The position numbers were made by a program, and so were the translations under genes. Of a stretch of DNA of 64,000 nucleotides, positions 51,534 through 60,004 are shown piece by piece. Every line of letters starts with the position of its first letter. Position 1 is the stretch's first letter. The stretch spans positions 62,001 to 126,000 of the forward strand of contig JANQRA010000003.1 in NCBI GenBank assembly GCA_028284765.1, in the 5' to 3' direction. Origin of the DNA: Acidimicrobiia bacterium (GTDB lineage: Bacteria > Actinomycetota > Acidimicrobiia > Spongiisociales > ZC4RG35). The notes beneath the pieces are model-generated. The model had not been told where the DNA came from. It did no database searches and saw only the letters and a list, made by a program, of their open reading frames with translations.

Positions 51534-51540
51534 ATATTCT
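51534..51540. promoter_or_regulatory. Shared bidirectional -10 element
   Basis: The seven bases ATATTCT serve both strands: TATTCT (51535-51540) ends 6 nt before GTG 51547 rightward, and GAATAT (51539-51534) ends 7 nt before ATG 51526 leftward. The two start codons are only 20 bp apart, leaving no room for separate core promoters downstream of this element. Confidence 0.55.
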
Positions 51541-51546
51541 GGCGCT

Positions 51547-52455
51547 GTGAGTCACTGGACGAGATTCTCTCTGTGGATAGCAACGCTCGTGCTGGTTGCG
51601 GTCTCGCCCATCTTGGTCGCTTGGAGCGACTTGCCCGATCCACTCGCTTCCCATTGGGGCGCATCCGGGATGCCGGACGGCTCGATGCCCAGATGGGGCC
51701 TCGTTGTGTTGCTGGTTGCCTTGGCCGGCCTTGGTGCGTTCATTGGTGTCCTATTCCGGTCGCATGGCAATCCGACGCCGGAGTCGATGGCAATCGCCGG
51801 GCTCATGGGAGGAATCGGGATTGTCCTTTCGCTGGTCATTGTCGGTCTGAACTCGGGAGCGGCGATCTGGGAGGACGCCGGAGCCTTCTCCTGGTGGCAT
51901 GTTCTTGCTCTTGTGGTCGGTGGCGTGATCGTTGCGGGTGTTGGATTTGCCCTCGGAAGACGTTGGTTCCCGGCGAACGAGAAGACACCTGCTGTTCCGA
52001 TCGACGCGGGCCCGATCGACCGGGACGTGGTGTGGGAGGAGACATTGTCCGTGAGGTGGGCTTACGGACTGCTCGTTCCGTTCGCAGTGGTCGGCCTCTT
52101 CCTTCCGGGTTGGCTGAAGCTGCTGAGCCTTGTGTTTGCGGTCCTGGCCGTGTTGTTCTCGAAGATCCGCGTCCGAGTGAGCGACCGAGGGCTCGAGGTC
52201 CACCTGGCTGCAACCATCGCTGTCAAGCGAATCCCGTTGGAGGAGATCGCCAGCGTATCTGCCATCGACTTGGAGCCACGTGAATGGGCCGGCTGGGGCT
52301 ATCGGGTGGTCCCGAATGGGTCGGCGGTGGTCCTCAGAAAAGGCCCAGCGATCGAGGTCATCCGAGTTGGGGGGCGCAAGTTCGCTGTGACCATCGACAA
52401 CTCGGAAGTTGGCGCCGCTGTTCTCGCCGGGCACCTGGCCAGAGTCAAAGCGTGA
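51547..52455 (+). CDS. DUF1648 domain membrane protein
   Basis: A 302-residue protein. The first helix and the external loop LPDPLASHWGASGMPDGSMPRWG match DUF1648, found in SdpI-like and related membrane proteins. About five or six hydrophobic segments follow (to about residue 195), then a soluble PH-like beta region (IRVRVSDRGLEVHLAATIAVKRIPLEEIASVSAI). Function unknown. GTG 51547 lies 6 nt after TATTCT. Confidence 0.75.
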   Translation: MSHWTRFSLWIATLVLVAVSPILVAWSDLPDPLASHWGASGMPDGSMPRWGLVVLLVALAGLGAFIGVLFRSHGNPTPESMAIAGLMGGIGIVLSLVIVGLNSGAAIWEDAGAFSWWHVLALVVGGVIVAGVGFALGRRWFPANEKTPAVPIDAGPIDRDVVWEETLSVRWAYGLLVPFAVVGLFLPGWLKLLSLVFAVLAVLFSKIRVRVSDRGLEVHLAATIAVKRIPLEEIASVSAIDLEPREWAGWGYRVVPNGSAVVLRKGPAIEVIRVGGRKFAVTIDNSEVGAAVLAGHLARVKA

Positions 52456-52791
52456 TCACTCCTCCTCGGAGGGATCCGTCTTCCGCAGCTCTTCGCCAAG
52501 CTGGCTGATCGTGTTGCCCATTGCCGCCGCGAAGGATGATGCCGCGTCTTTTACGCGAGAGCGGACCTCGGGGTCCTGAAGCGCAGAGCTCACCGAGTCG
52601 GCAACTTGGTCCCAGGCCCTGGCGAGGGTTCCCAATGCATCGCGGACATCGTCTCCACTGGGACCTCCCTCGGCGGACACCTTCTGATATGTGTCCTTTA
52701 TCTGGTCCGAGAGGGAACCAAAGCGATCCTGGAAGGTGGTCCAGGGATCGGCTGACTGATCTGTCGTAGGATCGTTCTCGTGCGTCTCCAC
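52456..52791 (-). CDS. Small acidic helical protein overlapping a divergent gene
   Basis: A 111-residue soluble protein, METHENDPTTDQSADPWTTFQDRFGSLSDQIKDTYQKV to DPSEEE, predicted largely helical (about 18-100) with no membrane segment. GTG 52791 is supported by TACCAT (52804-52799) 7 nt upstream. Its first 12 bases are complementary to the first 12 bases of the exonuclease gene. The pattern resembles uncharacterised actinobacterial proteins; no function is assigned. Confidence 0.65.
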   Translation of the reverse strand: METHENDPTTDQSADPWTTFQDRFGSLSDQIKDTYQKVSAEGGPSGDDVRDALGTLARAWDQVADSVSSALQDPEVRSRVKDAASSFAAAMGNTISQLGEELRKTDPSEEE

Positions 52792-52804
52792 CTACTCGAT
52801 GGTA
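52767..52804. promoter_or_regulatory. Interlocked divergent promoters inside each other's genes
   Basis: TAGGAT (52767-52772) ends 7 nt before the rightward GTG 52780, and TACCAT (52804-52799) ends 7 nt before the leftward GTG 52791. Each hexamer lies inside the coding region of the other gene. Transcription from both would give leaderless mRNAs with 12 complementary 5' bases. Confidence 0.65.
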
Positions 52805-53652
52805 CCTACGAGTTGTTTCGATCCCACTTTGGTCGAAAGGACACGGTGCTCGCACCGGACGGGAATGACATCCGGGCCACCCTTGGCATTCTCGAGTCGA
52901 CTCTCGCTCTTCTGAGAGAACCTGGGGTCACCCATCTCGCGGCGTCGTTCGACACCGTCATCGAGTCTTTCCGCAACGACATGTTCGACGGCTACAAATC
53001 GTCAGCGGGGATGGATGAAGAGCTGCTCCGACAGTTCCCGTTTGCCGAAGACGCTCTGGAAGCCATCGGCGTAGTTGTTTGGAGGAACATTGAGTTCGAG
53101 GCCGACGACGCGCTCGCTGCTGCGGCGGTGAAGTGGGTCGAAGACGTCGATCAAGTGGTTATCGCCAGCCCCGACAAAGACATGACCCAAGTGGTCGTCA
53201 GCGATCGCATCGTGACCTACAACCGGAGGGAGCAGAAGATCGTCGACGAGGACGGAGTTGTTGAGAAGTTCGGAGTTCATCCCGAGTCGATTCCTGACTA
53301 TTTGGCCCTTGTCGGAGACACCGCTGACGGGGTCCCCGGCCTCCCCGGATGGGGAGCCAAGAGCAGCTCAACGGTGTTGGCCAAGTTTCCAAGACTCGAG
53401 CTGATCCCTTTCGATCCCTCGGACTGGGGGGTCAAGGTGAGGGGTGCTGAGAAGCTGGCAGCCACCTTTGCTGAGAACCAGGAGGCGGTGTATCTCTACC
53501 GGGAGCTGACCACTCTCCGACTCGACGTCCCGTTCGAGGAGTCACTCGACGATCTGGAGTGGAAAGGTGTGCCTGAGCCCGCGTTCCGTCAATTCTGCAA
53601 TCGGATGGGGTTCGACGCTGACGCCATCAACGTCCACCGCTGGGCGAGCTAG
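52780..53652 (+). CDS. 5'-3' exonuclease (DNA polymerase I N-domain/FEN-like), stand-alone
   Basis: A 290-residue nuclease. MRLHLLDGTYELFRSHFG holds the first metal-binding Asp; HLAASFDTVIESFRNDMFDGYKSS, IEFEADDALAAAA, VVIASPDKDMTQVV and DYLALVGDTADGVPGLPGWGAKSSSTVL complete the acidic cluster and helical H3TH region. No polymerase domain follows. Such stand-alone enzymes process flaps or RNA primers. The stop shares CTAG with the convergent small gene. Confidence 0.9.
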   Translation: MRLHLLDGTYELFRSHFGRKDTVLAPDGNDIRATLGILESTLALLREPGVTHLAASFDTVIESFRNDMFDGYKSSAGMDEELLRQFPFAEDALEAIGVVVWRNIEFEADDALAAAAVKWVEDVDQVVIASPDKDMTQVVVSDRIVTYNRREQKIVDEDGVVEKFGVHPESIPDYLALVGDTADGVPGLPGWGAKSSSTVLAKFPRLELIPFDPSDWGVKVRGAEKLAATFAENQEAVYLYRELTTLRLDVPFEESLDDLEWKGVPEPAFRQFCNRMGFDADAINVHRWAS

Positions 53653-53813
53653 TCGTCCTCTTCCCAGACCAGGTCAAATCGATCTAGACAGTCGGCGCAT
53701 CGATATGCAACGGGATACCCCGGTTCGAGAGGCTCGTCTTCGGGCAAGAAGCTGATTAGATGTGCCACCCCACTGCATTCGACACAGGTGATCGTGGAAG
53801 GTGGTCGGCTCAA
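53649..53813 (-). CDS. 54-residue putative zinc-ribbon protein
   Basis: LSRPPSTITCVECSGVAHLISFLPEDEPLEPGYPVAYRCADCLDRFDLVWEEDD has two CXXC pairs (CVEC and CADC) about 30 residues apart, enough for one zinc site. The TTG at 53813 overlaps the nhaA stop as TTGA, so it is coupled to nhaA. No other start codon precedes the first CXXC. The stop shares CTAG with the exonuclease. A small annotation would easily miss it. Confidence 0.6.
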   Translation of the reverse strand: MSRPPSTITCVECSGVAHLISFLPEDEPLEPGYPVAYRCADCLDRFDLVWEEDD

Positions 53814-55156
53814 AGCTGAGAGGGTGGCTTGGCGCGGGACAGAAGGAATGCACCGACTATCCCGGCAGTGAGGGAGCCGGCGAATATGCCGACCTTGGCG
53901 AACTCCGTCGTTTCCTGGCTGTCGAAGGCAAGGCCGGCGATGAAGAGCGAAACCGTGAACCCAACTCCGGCGACTGCTGCCAGACCCCAGACATGGCCCC
54001 ATCCCAAGCCGATGGGAAGGCGCCCGAGACCAAAACGGGCTGCCAACCAGGTAGCGCCGCTGATACCGACGATCTTCCCCACCACCAGACCCACAGCCAC
54101 ACCGAGGGCAACGTTGGAAGTCAAGGCGTCCGTGAGGCTGACCTGCCTGAAGTCCACCCCCGCGTTGGCCAGGGCAAATATGGGCACGATGACGTACGAG
54201 CTCCAGCCCACGAGCATGAATTCCATTCTGTTCAGCGGAGAAACTGCGCCATGCACCACATCGGTGAGGGCCATGGCTTCGTGGTCCGAGTGCTCCTGGG
54301 CGTGATGGTCCTCAGGCTCTTCGGTCGGAAACTGATCGAGGATCGCCCGAGCCCGTTCATCGAACTCCTGCCGGGTGTAGAGAGGCCGCGCCGGGGTGAG
54401 GAATCCGAGAGCAACGCCTGCCAGAGTCGCATGGACCCCGGATTCGAGTGTGAAGTACCAGATGGCAAGAGCCGCCGGTATGTAGAACCACATCGCCTGG
54501 ATGTTGACCTTGGTGGCAAACCAAAAGACGATCAGTCCGGCGATGGCCGCAGCGAGGAAGCCTGCGTTCAGGTCGGACGTATAGAAGATCGCGATGACCG
54601 CTATCGCTCCGATGTCGTCGGCGATGGCAACCGCGAGGAGAAACAATTTGGCCCCGGCCGGGACCCGTGATCCCAGGAGAGCAATCACTCCGAGTGCAAA
54701 GGCGATGTCGGTGGCCATAGGTATGCCCCAACCGCTTGCAGCTTCGGTGCCTGCATTGAAGGCGAAGTAGATGAGGGCGGGCAAGACCATGCCGCCGAGC
54801 GCAGCCATTACGGGGAGAGCCGCCGCTTTGGGGTCTTGCAGGTCGCCGATCACGAGCTCACGCTTGATCTCGAGGCCGACCACGAAAAAGAAGATGGCCA
54901 TCAGCCCGTCATTGATGAGGTGGAGCACCGATTCGTCGAGGTGGAAGGCAAAGAACTCGATCTTCAGGTGCTCGTCGAGCAACGAGAAGTAAGTCTCAGA
55001 CCATGGGCTGTTGGCCCAGACGAGCGCCGCGATCGCAGCAATCAACAGAACTATTCCGGATGAAGCTTCGATACGAGTGAACCGAAGGAATGGCCGCACG
55101 AAGGTCTTGGGGACGAACCTCTCGGATGTCGCCCACGTCCTGTGCCTTGGGTCCAT
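53810..55156 (-). CDS. nhaA: Na+/H+ antiporter NhaA
   Basis: A 448-residue polytopic antiporter. GLMAIFFFVVGLEIKRELVIGDL, GWGIPMATDIAFALGVIALLG and the ion-binding Asp pair in LLAVAIADDIGAIAVIAIFY are diagnostic. A cytoplasmic loop of about 45 residues (about 270-315), rich in His, Asp and Glu (EEPEDHHAQEHSDHEAM), is longer than in E. coli NhaA and could sense pH or bind metal. TACAGT (55168-55163) ends 6 nt before the ATG. Confidence 0.93.
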   Translation of the reverse strand: MDPRHRTWATSERFVPKTFVRPFLRFTRIEASSGIVLLIAAIAALVWANSPWSETYFSLLDEHLKIEFFAFHLDESVLHLINDGLMAIFFFVVGLEIKRELVIGDLQDPKAAALPVMAALGGMVLPALIYFAFNAGTEAASGWGIPMATDIAFALGVIALLGSRVPAGAKLFLLAVAIADDIGAIAVIAIFYTSDLNAGFLAAAIAGLIVFWFATKVNIQAMWFYIPAALAIWYFTLESGVHATLAGVALGFLTPARPLYTRQEFDERARAILDQFPTEEPEDHHAQEHSDHEAMALTDVVHGAVSPLNRMEFMLVGWSSYVIVPIFALANAGVDFRQVSLTDALTSNVALGVAVGLVVGKIVGISGATWLAARFGLGRLPIGLGWGHVWGLAAVAGVGFTVSLFIAGLAFDSQETTEFAKVGIFAGSLTAGIVGAFLLSRAKPPSQL

Positions 55157-55242
55157 CAGCCGACTGTATTACCAGCAGAGAATGGGAATCGAATCGTTTT
55201 ACCGACTCGCCGTCGGGAAAGGGTCGGGATACTTTCGATCCT

Positions 55243-55662
55243 GTGATGTCACCGCCGGTCGAAGCCCCAGCGACCCGAAAGGCACGTAGCCCCATTGTTC
55301 GGGCTCTCCTATTCGTGCTCGGTTTGCTGAGCCTGGCTCTGATTCCACTGAGCTACTTGCCGCTGATACCGACCTTCGACCTGGTGTTGCTGGCGGCGTT
55401 CTTCTTCTCGATGTCATCCGACAAGATGTACGACTGGATGTTCCATCATCCTTACTTCGGGAAGATCATCAGGGGTTACCGGGACCACGGGCTGACCGTG
55501 CGGATGAAGTGGATCGCCGCGACCGCAATCACCGCCTCTCTGACCCTGTCTGCAGTGTTCTTCACCGACATTTGGTGGGTCAGGGCCGTCCTGGTGGGAG
55601 TTGGCGCCTACGCCCTCTGGTTCGTCTTCAGCCGTCCGACTAGAGACCCCGCCACGCTGTAG
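55243..55662 (+). CDS. DUF454 (YbaN-like) membrane protein
   Basis: A 139-residue protein. After a short cytoplasmic stretch it has ALLFVLGLLSLALIPLSYLPLIPTFDLVLLAAFFF, then SSDKMYDWMFHHPYFGKIIRGYRDHGLTVRMKWIA, the YbaN signature, and two more helices. Function unknown. GTG 55243 (followed at once by ATG) is chosen because TACTTT (55230-55235) ends 7 nt before it. Confidence 0.85.
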   Translation: MMSPPVEAPATRKARSPIVRALLFVLGLLSLALIPLSYLPLIPTFDLVLLAAFFFSMSSDKMYDWMFHHPYFGKIIRGYRDHGLTVRMKWIAATAITASLTLSAVFFTDIWWVRAVLVGVGAYALWFVFSRPTRDPATL

Positions 55663-55673
55663 CGTCGGCCGCG

Positions 55674-56855
55674 ATGCGGTCGTTTTCCAAAGCCCGACTC
55701 TCCTTCGTCACCGCATCGGCGATGACGATCGCCACCTTCCCGATCATTGCGTTTTCGGTGCTCGCATCCGAGCTCATCGAGGAGTTCGGCCTTGCTCGGG
55801 CCCAGATCGGATTCCTGGTGACGGCGACCGGACTAGTCGGTGCTCTCTCCTCACCGATGTTCGGGCGGATAACAGATCGAATAGGCGCCTACCGATCCAC
55901 CAGGGGAGTGCTGGCGGTTGGGGCGGTGACCCTGACTGCCACCGCTTTCTCTCCTAGCTACGCCCTGCTTCTGGTTGCAGCTCTGACCACCGGCCTGGCC
56001 AATGGCTGGAGCAACCCGGCGACGAACACGTTGATTGTGGACAACGTCGAGGCGGGGACCAGGGGCTTCGTGACGGGCTTGAAACAGTCTGGGGTTCAGA
56101 TCGGAACCTTCCTCGGCGGGCTGTTACTGCCGTTGCTGACTGACTTGTTCAACTGGCGTGTTGCGCTCGTGGCGTTCACTCTGATTCCGTTGGCGGGTCT
56201 GGTCGGAATGGCAAGGCGGTCGTCACAGAGTCGATCGACCCAGGTCGACGTTGGGCGGGGCCCAAGTGGTGCAGTCCCGGCTTCCGTTCGCTGGGTTGCG
56301 ATCTATGGGGCAGTGTCCGGGTTTTCGACCTCAGCGATGTTCGGATTCCTGCCACTCTTTGCGGAGGAAGACCAACTCTGGTCGGCGGCGTCGGCAGGGG
56401 CTCTCGTCTCCGTGGTCGGCTTGGTCGGGATCGGCGCAAGAATCGGTTGGCCTGTGGTTGCTGAGAGACGAATGGGCCACGGTGTGACGCTAAGGCTTCT
56501 TGCTCTTCTCACTTGTGCTGGAGCGGTGTTGCTTTGGGCTGCATCTCTGGGCGCGGCCGCTTCGTGGGTTCTCTTGCCCGCTGCCGTGCTCCTCGGCGGT
56601 GGCGCAATCGCCTGGAATGCGGTCGGGATGCTCGCTGTGATGGACTTCTCTCCCGCTCACATGGTTGGCAAGTCGACAGGCCTGGTGCTGCTCGGTTTCC
56701 TACTCGGCATCGCGTCCGGCGCACCGGTGATGGGATGGTCGGTCGACACCTTTTCGACCTACTCGATCGGCTTCGGTGTCATCACCGCACTGCTTGCGCT
56801 GGACGCCGTCATTGCGGGCCGCATTCCGGCGCGCAGCCCGGTCTCGGCTAGCTGA
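55674..56855 (+). CDS. Major facilitator superfamily transporter
   Basis: A 393-residue, twelve-helix transporter. FGLARAQIGFLVTATGLVGALSSPMFGRITDRIGAYRST carries the loop 2-3 MFS motif, and GANGWSNPATN-like and GFVTGLKQSGVQIGTFLGGLLLP segments resemble the CynX/NimT or nitrate-sugar groups. Substrate unknown. TAGCGT (55660-55665) ends 8 nt before the ATG, overlapping the end of the DUF454 gene. Confidence 0.85.
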   Translation: MRSFSKARLSFVTASAMTIATFPIIAFSVLASELIEEFGLARAQIGFLVTATGLVGALSSPMFGRITDRIGAYRSTRGVLAVGAVTLTATAFSPSYALLLVAALTTGLANGWSNPATNTLIVDNVEAGTRGFVTGLKQSGVQIGTFLGGLLLPLLTDLFNWRVALVAFTLIPLAGLVGMARRSSQSRSTQVDVGRGPSGAVPASVRWVAIYGAVSGFSTSAMFGFLPLFAEEDQLWSAASAGALVSVVGLVGIGARIGWPVVAERRMGHGVTLRLLALLTCAGAVLLWAASLGAAASWVLLPAAVLLGGGAIAWNAVGMLAVMDFSPAHMVGKSTGLVLLGFLLGIASGAPVMGWSVDTFSTYSIGFGVITALLALDAVIAGRIPARSPVSAS

Positions 56856-56902
56856 GATCTACGGATGCCCGTGACGCTTGCCTGTTTGTATTCTGATGAG
56901 AT

Positions 56903-57412
56903 ATGCGAGGCCTCTTTCTCATGGGTATGGCCTTCTTGGTGGTCGCTGGGTGCACTGCGGAGTTCGAGTTCCAGTCTCAAGGAGACGCCTTAGCCGACGG
57001 GGTTGTCGATGAAGCCGAGTACCGAGCTGCGATCGAAAGCGTTGTCCAATGCGTGCGTGACAGAGGCTTCACCGCCGATGGGCCGTTCGCTCAAGAGGGC
57101 GAACCCCTCTTCCTCTACTTCGAGACAGCGGCCGCGCCTGGCCCTGAAGTCACAGCTACCGACCAAGCGGTCGAAGACTGTGAAGTCGCCTACTCAGACG
57201 AAGTCGCGTCACTATGGGCGGCACAGCACTATGACCCAGAAGAGGATCTCCAGTTCTACGCCCAGATTCTCGATTGCATTGCTGAGGAGACCGGCGACGA
57301 CATGAGTTCCTTCGACCCTGCCAACTCCGGCGACCTGAGTCGTGTGCTGGATGAATACGGTGGCATCTACCACTCCTGCGTTAAGGCAGCTGTCAGCATC
57401 GACCAGCCTTGA
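56903..57412 (+). CDS. Lipoprotein of unknown function
   Basis: A 169-residue protein. MRGLFLMGMAFLVVAGC is a lipoprotein signal with the lipid-bearing Cys at about residue 17. The mature part is acidic and contains four further Cys (VVQCVRDRGF, VEDCEVAY, ILDCIAEE, YHSCVKAA), which could form two disulfides. TATTCT (56889-56894) ends 8 nt before the ATG. No family recognised. Confidence 0.7.
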   Translation: MRGLFLMGMAFLVVAGCTAEFEFQSQGDALADGVVDEAEYRAAIESVVQCVRDRGFTADGPFAQEGEPLFLYFETAAAPGPEVTATDQAVEDCEVAYSDEVASLWAAQHYDPEEDLQFYAQILDCIAEETGDDMSSFDPANSGDLSRVLDEYGGIYHSCVKAAVSIDQP

Positions 57413-57491
57413 CCCCTATCGACAACCCAGAACCGGCATCATGCGCGCTGAGCCAGAGCCGCGTCCGTGAGTTACGCTCGCCGCTCAGCCC

Positions 57492-58166
57492 ATGAGATTG
57501 GTCATTGCCCGTTGCACAGTCGACTACTCGGGGAGGCTCAAGGCCCACCTACCTGAAGCCACCCGATTGATCATGGTCAAGGCAGATGGCACGCTTGCCA
57601 TTCACTCCGACGGCAACGCATCGAAGCCTCTCAACTGGATGATCGCTCCCAATGTCCTCGAGACCCACGAAGACCGATGGGAAGTCTCCAACTCCAAAGG
57701 CGAGAAGCTCACCATCTGGATCGACGAGGTGTTGGAGGATGTAACGCACGAGTTGGGTGAGGACCCCGGTCTGGTCAAAGACGGCGTCGAGGCCCATCTC
57801 CAGGAATTGCTCGCCGCCACTCCTGAAACTCTCGAGGAAGGGCTCACACTCATCCGACGTGAGTATCAGACCGACATCGGACCGGTTGACCTTCTCTGTG
57901 CCGACTCCGCAGGAGCAACCGTCGCGGTAGAGATCAAGCGTCGTGGGGAGATCGACGGAGTCGAACAGCTCAGTCGCTACATCGAAAGGCTCAACAACGA
58001 TTCGCGGCTTGCTCCAGTCAGGGGAATCTTCGCCGCCCAGTCGATAGCCCCCCAAGCAAGGGTGATGGCGGAGGCTCGAGGGGTTCAGGCCATCGAGGTC
58101 GACTATGACGGGCTGCGGGAGGCTCAGGACACCGAACTGAGGCTGTTCGACCTGGGAGCCCACTGA
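57492..58166 (+). CDS. nucS: Mismatch-specific endonuclease NucS (EndoMS)
   Basis: The non-canonical mismatch-repair nuclease of actinobacteria and archaea, which cuts both strands at mismatches. A 224-residue protein with N-terminal DNA-binding/dimer domain ([16 protein letters not shown]... PLNWMIAPN) and a C-terminal RecB-like nuclease domain with Asp in [12 protein letters not shown] and the Glu-Ile-Lys of VAVEIKRRG. The C-terminal TELRLFDLG resembles a sliding-clamp-binding peptide. TACGCT (57473-57478) lies 13 nt upstream, implying a very short leader. It is joined to trmL. Confidence 0.95.
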   Translation: MRLVIARCTVDYSGRLKAHLPEATRLIMVKADGTLAIHSDGNASKPLNWMIAPNVLETHEDRWEVSNSKGEKLTIWIDEVLEDVTHELGEDPGLVKDGVEAHLQELLAATPETLEEGLTLIRREYQTDIGPVDLLCADSAGATVAVEIKRRGEIDGVEQLSRYIERLNNDSRLAPVRGIFAAQSIAPQARVMAEARGVQAIEVDYDGLREAQDTELRLFDLGAH

Positions 58167-58627
58167 TCTTCGACATCGTTTTCTACGGCCCGGAGATCCC
58201 TCCCAACACGGGCAATGCAATGCGGCTCGCAGCCGTGACGGGTTGTCGGCTTCACCTCATCGAGCCGCTCGGTTTCGACCTGGACGACGCAAAACTGCGT
58301 AGGGCGGGAATGGATTATCGAGACAAGATGACTTTCACCGTCCATCCCGATCTTGAGACCTGGCGTCAGGCGGCAACTGCGCGCACATGGGCTTTCACGG
58401 TGGATGGCGAGAGCACCTACACCGACGTCTCCTATCAGCCCGGAGACAGCCTGCTGTTCGGTCCCGAATCGATTGGATTGCCCGAAGATGTCAAGACAGC
58501 GGAGTGGATCACCTCAACGGTGAGGCTTCCGATGGTCTCTGGTGTCAGGTCGATCAATCTCTCCAACTCCGCCGCTATCGCCGTCTATGAAGCCTGGAGA
58601 CAGAACGACTTTCGAGGTTCCGACTGA
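58163..58627 (+). CDS. trmL: tRNA (cytidine(34)-2'-O)-methyltransferase, probable CTG start
   Basis: SPOUT methyltransferase for the wobble position of tRNA-Leu. [56 protein letters not shown] and [28 protein letters not shown] cover the whole family length (154 residues, E. coli 157). No ATG, GTG or TTG exists before the conserved PEIPPNTGN motif. The only plausible start is CTG 58163, overlapping the nucS TGA as CTGA, with GGGAG at 58154-58158 upstream. ATG 58220 would delete the first 19 residues of the knot fold. Confidence 0.88.
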   Translation: MIFDIVFYGPEIPPNTGNAMRLAAVTGCRLHLIEPLGFDLDDAKLRRAGMDYRDKMTFTVHPDLETWRQAATARTWAFTVDGESTYTDVSYQPGDSLLFGPESIGLPEDVKTAEWITSTVRLPMVSGVRSINLSNSAAIAVYEAWRQNDFRGSD

Positions 58628-58628
58628 G

Positions 58629-59972
58629 TCAGAAACGCTCGGCCAACATCCTGAAGGCGATCGCCTCTGAGATCGTTGCGTTCTTCAACTGCTCCACGCC
58701 GACGTTCTCGTTGGGAGCGTGATAAGCGCTTGTCGGGTCGCTGACCCCCGTGACGAGGATCGATGCCTCGGGATAGAGCTCCTTGAAGGTAGCGATGAAC
58801 GGAATTGAGCCCCCGGCGCCCATCGCAACCATCTCGTTGGGGAAGACCTCGCCGAATGCGTCCCGCCATGACTCGACAGCGACATTGTCTGTCCCCAGGG
58901 TGGTCGCGTCGCCTCCCTCCTCGTAGTAGAAGTCGAGCGACACGCCCCATGGCGCATTGTCGGTTAGGTGCTTCTTGAGAGCCGAAAGGGCCGCTTCGGT
59001 GTCCTGGCCGGGTGGAATCCGCATGCTCACCTTCGCTCGCGCCACCGGCACGAGCTGATTGATGGCTTCGGCGACCGGTGGAGCATCGATCGCAAGGATC
59101 GATACAGCTGGTCTCGTCCAGATACGCGAGGGGAGTGAACCGGTCCCAATGAGATGGAGGTCGTCGATGGCGTTGGTCTCGCGCCGCACGAGTTCTTCCG
59201 GAACGTCGATCGACTCGCCGATCTCTTCGGAGACGAGACCTTCGATCGCAACGTTGCCGTCATCGTCGTGGAGACTGGCGAGCAGCCTCGAAAGCGCCAT
59301 TAGGGCGTCCGGGACCACGCCGCCTGCCTGTCCAGAATGGACTGCCGAGTGCAGAGCGCGGAGCTCAACCTTCACCCCAACGATGCCTCGAAGGCTCGTG
59401 ATGATTGCGGGAGTGTCGAGGTCCCAGATTCCGCCGTCGCCGATGATGATGACGTCTGGACTCAGGAGGTCGGAGTACTTGTCGAGGATCTCCGCGAGAC
59501 CTCCCGAACCGGCCTCCTCTTCGCCCTCGAAGAAGAGCTGGACGTTCACCGGAAGGTCATCACCATGAGCCGCGATGGCGCCCAGATGCATCACAACACC
59601 GGCTTTGTCGTCAGCTGATCCTCGACCGTAGATGCGGCCGTCCTTCTCCACCGGTTTGAACGGTGGCGTTTCCCACTCGTCGGCTGGGCCCGGTGGCTGA
59701 ACGTCATAGTGGGCGTAGAGCAAGACAGTCGGCGCCCCTTCAGGGCCCTTTCGTTCTGCAAACACAGCCGGGTGCCCGGTTGACGACTCGAGAAGCTGCG
59801 CGTTCTCAAATCCATAGCCGTCGACCATTTCGACGAGGTCCAGCCCCGCGGAACGCACCGCGGCCGGATCGAAGCCGTCAGCACTGACGGACTTCTTCTC
59901 GATGAGAGTGGAGAGGATGGACTTGAGGCGGGGCATGTCCGCTTCGACAGCGGCCTTCAGATCGTCATACAT
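58629..59972 (-). CDS. M20-family dipeptidase
   Basis: A 447-residue metallopeptidase of the CNDP/ArgE type. VLLYAHYDVQPPG, IYGRGSADDKAGVVMHLGAI, LFFEGEEEAGSGGLAEIL, ALHSAVHSGQAGGVVPDAL and a C-terminal TSAYHAPNENVGVEQL segment contain the two-zinc ligands and catalytic Glu. It probably cleaves dipeptides or acyl-amino acids in the cytosol. TACGCT (59985-59980) ends 7 nt before the ATG. Confidence 0.92.
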   Translation of the reverse strand: MYDDLKAAVEADMPRLKSILSTLIEKKSVSADGFDPAAVRSAGLDLVEMVDGYGFENAQLLESSTGHPAVFAERKGPEGAPTVLLYAHYDVQPPGPADEWETPPFKPVEKDGRIYGRGSADDKAGVVMHLGAIAAHGDDLPVNVQLFFEGEEEAGSGGLAEILDKYSDLLSPDVIIIGDGGIWDLDTPAIITSLRGIVGVKVELRALHSAVHSGQAGGVVPDALMALSRLLASLHDDDGNVAIEGLVSEEIGESIDVPEELVRRETNAIDDLHLIGTGSLPSRIWTRPAVSILAIDAPPVAEAINQLVPVARAKVSMRIPPGQDTEAALSALKKHLTDNAPWGVSLDFYYEEGGDATTLGTDNVAVESWRDAFGEVFPNEMVAMGAGGSIPFIATFKELYPEASILVTGVSDPTSAYHAPNENVGVEQLKNATISEAIAFRMLAERF

Positions 59973-60004
59973 GCGCAGCAGCGTACCGCTGCCAAGATGG
60001 CTCG

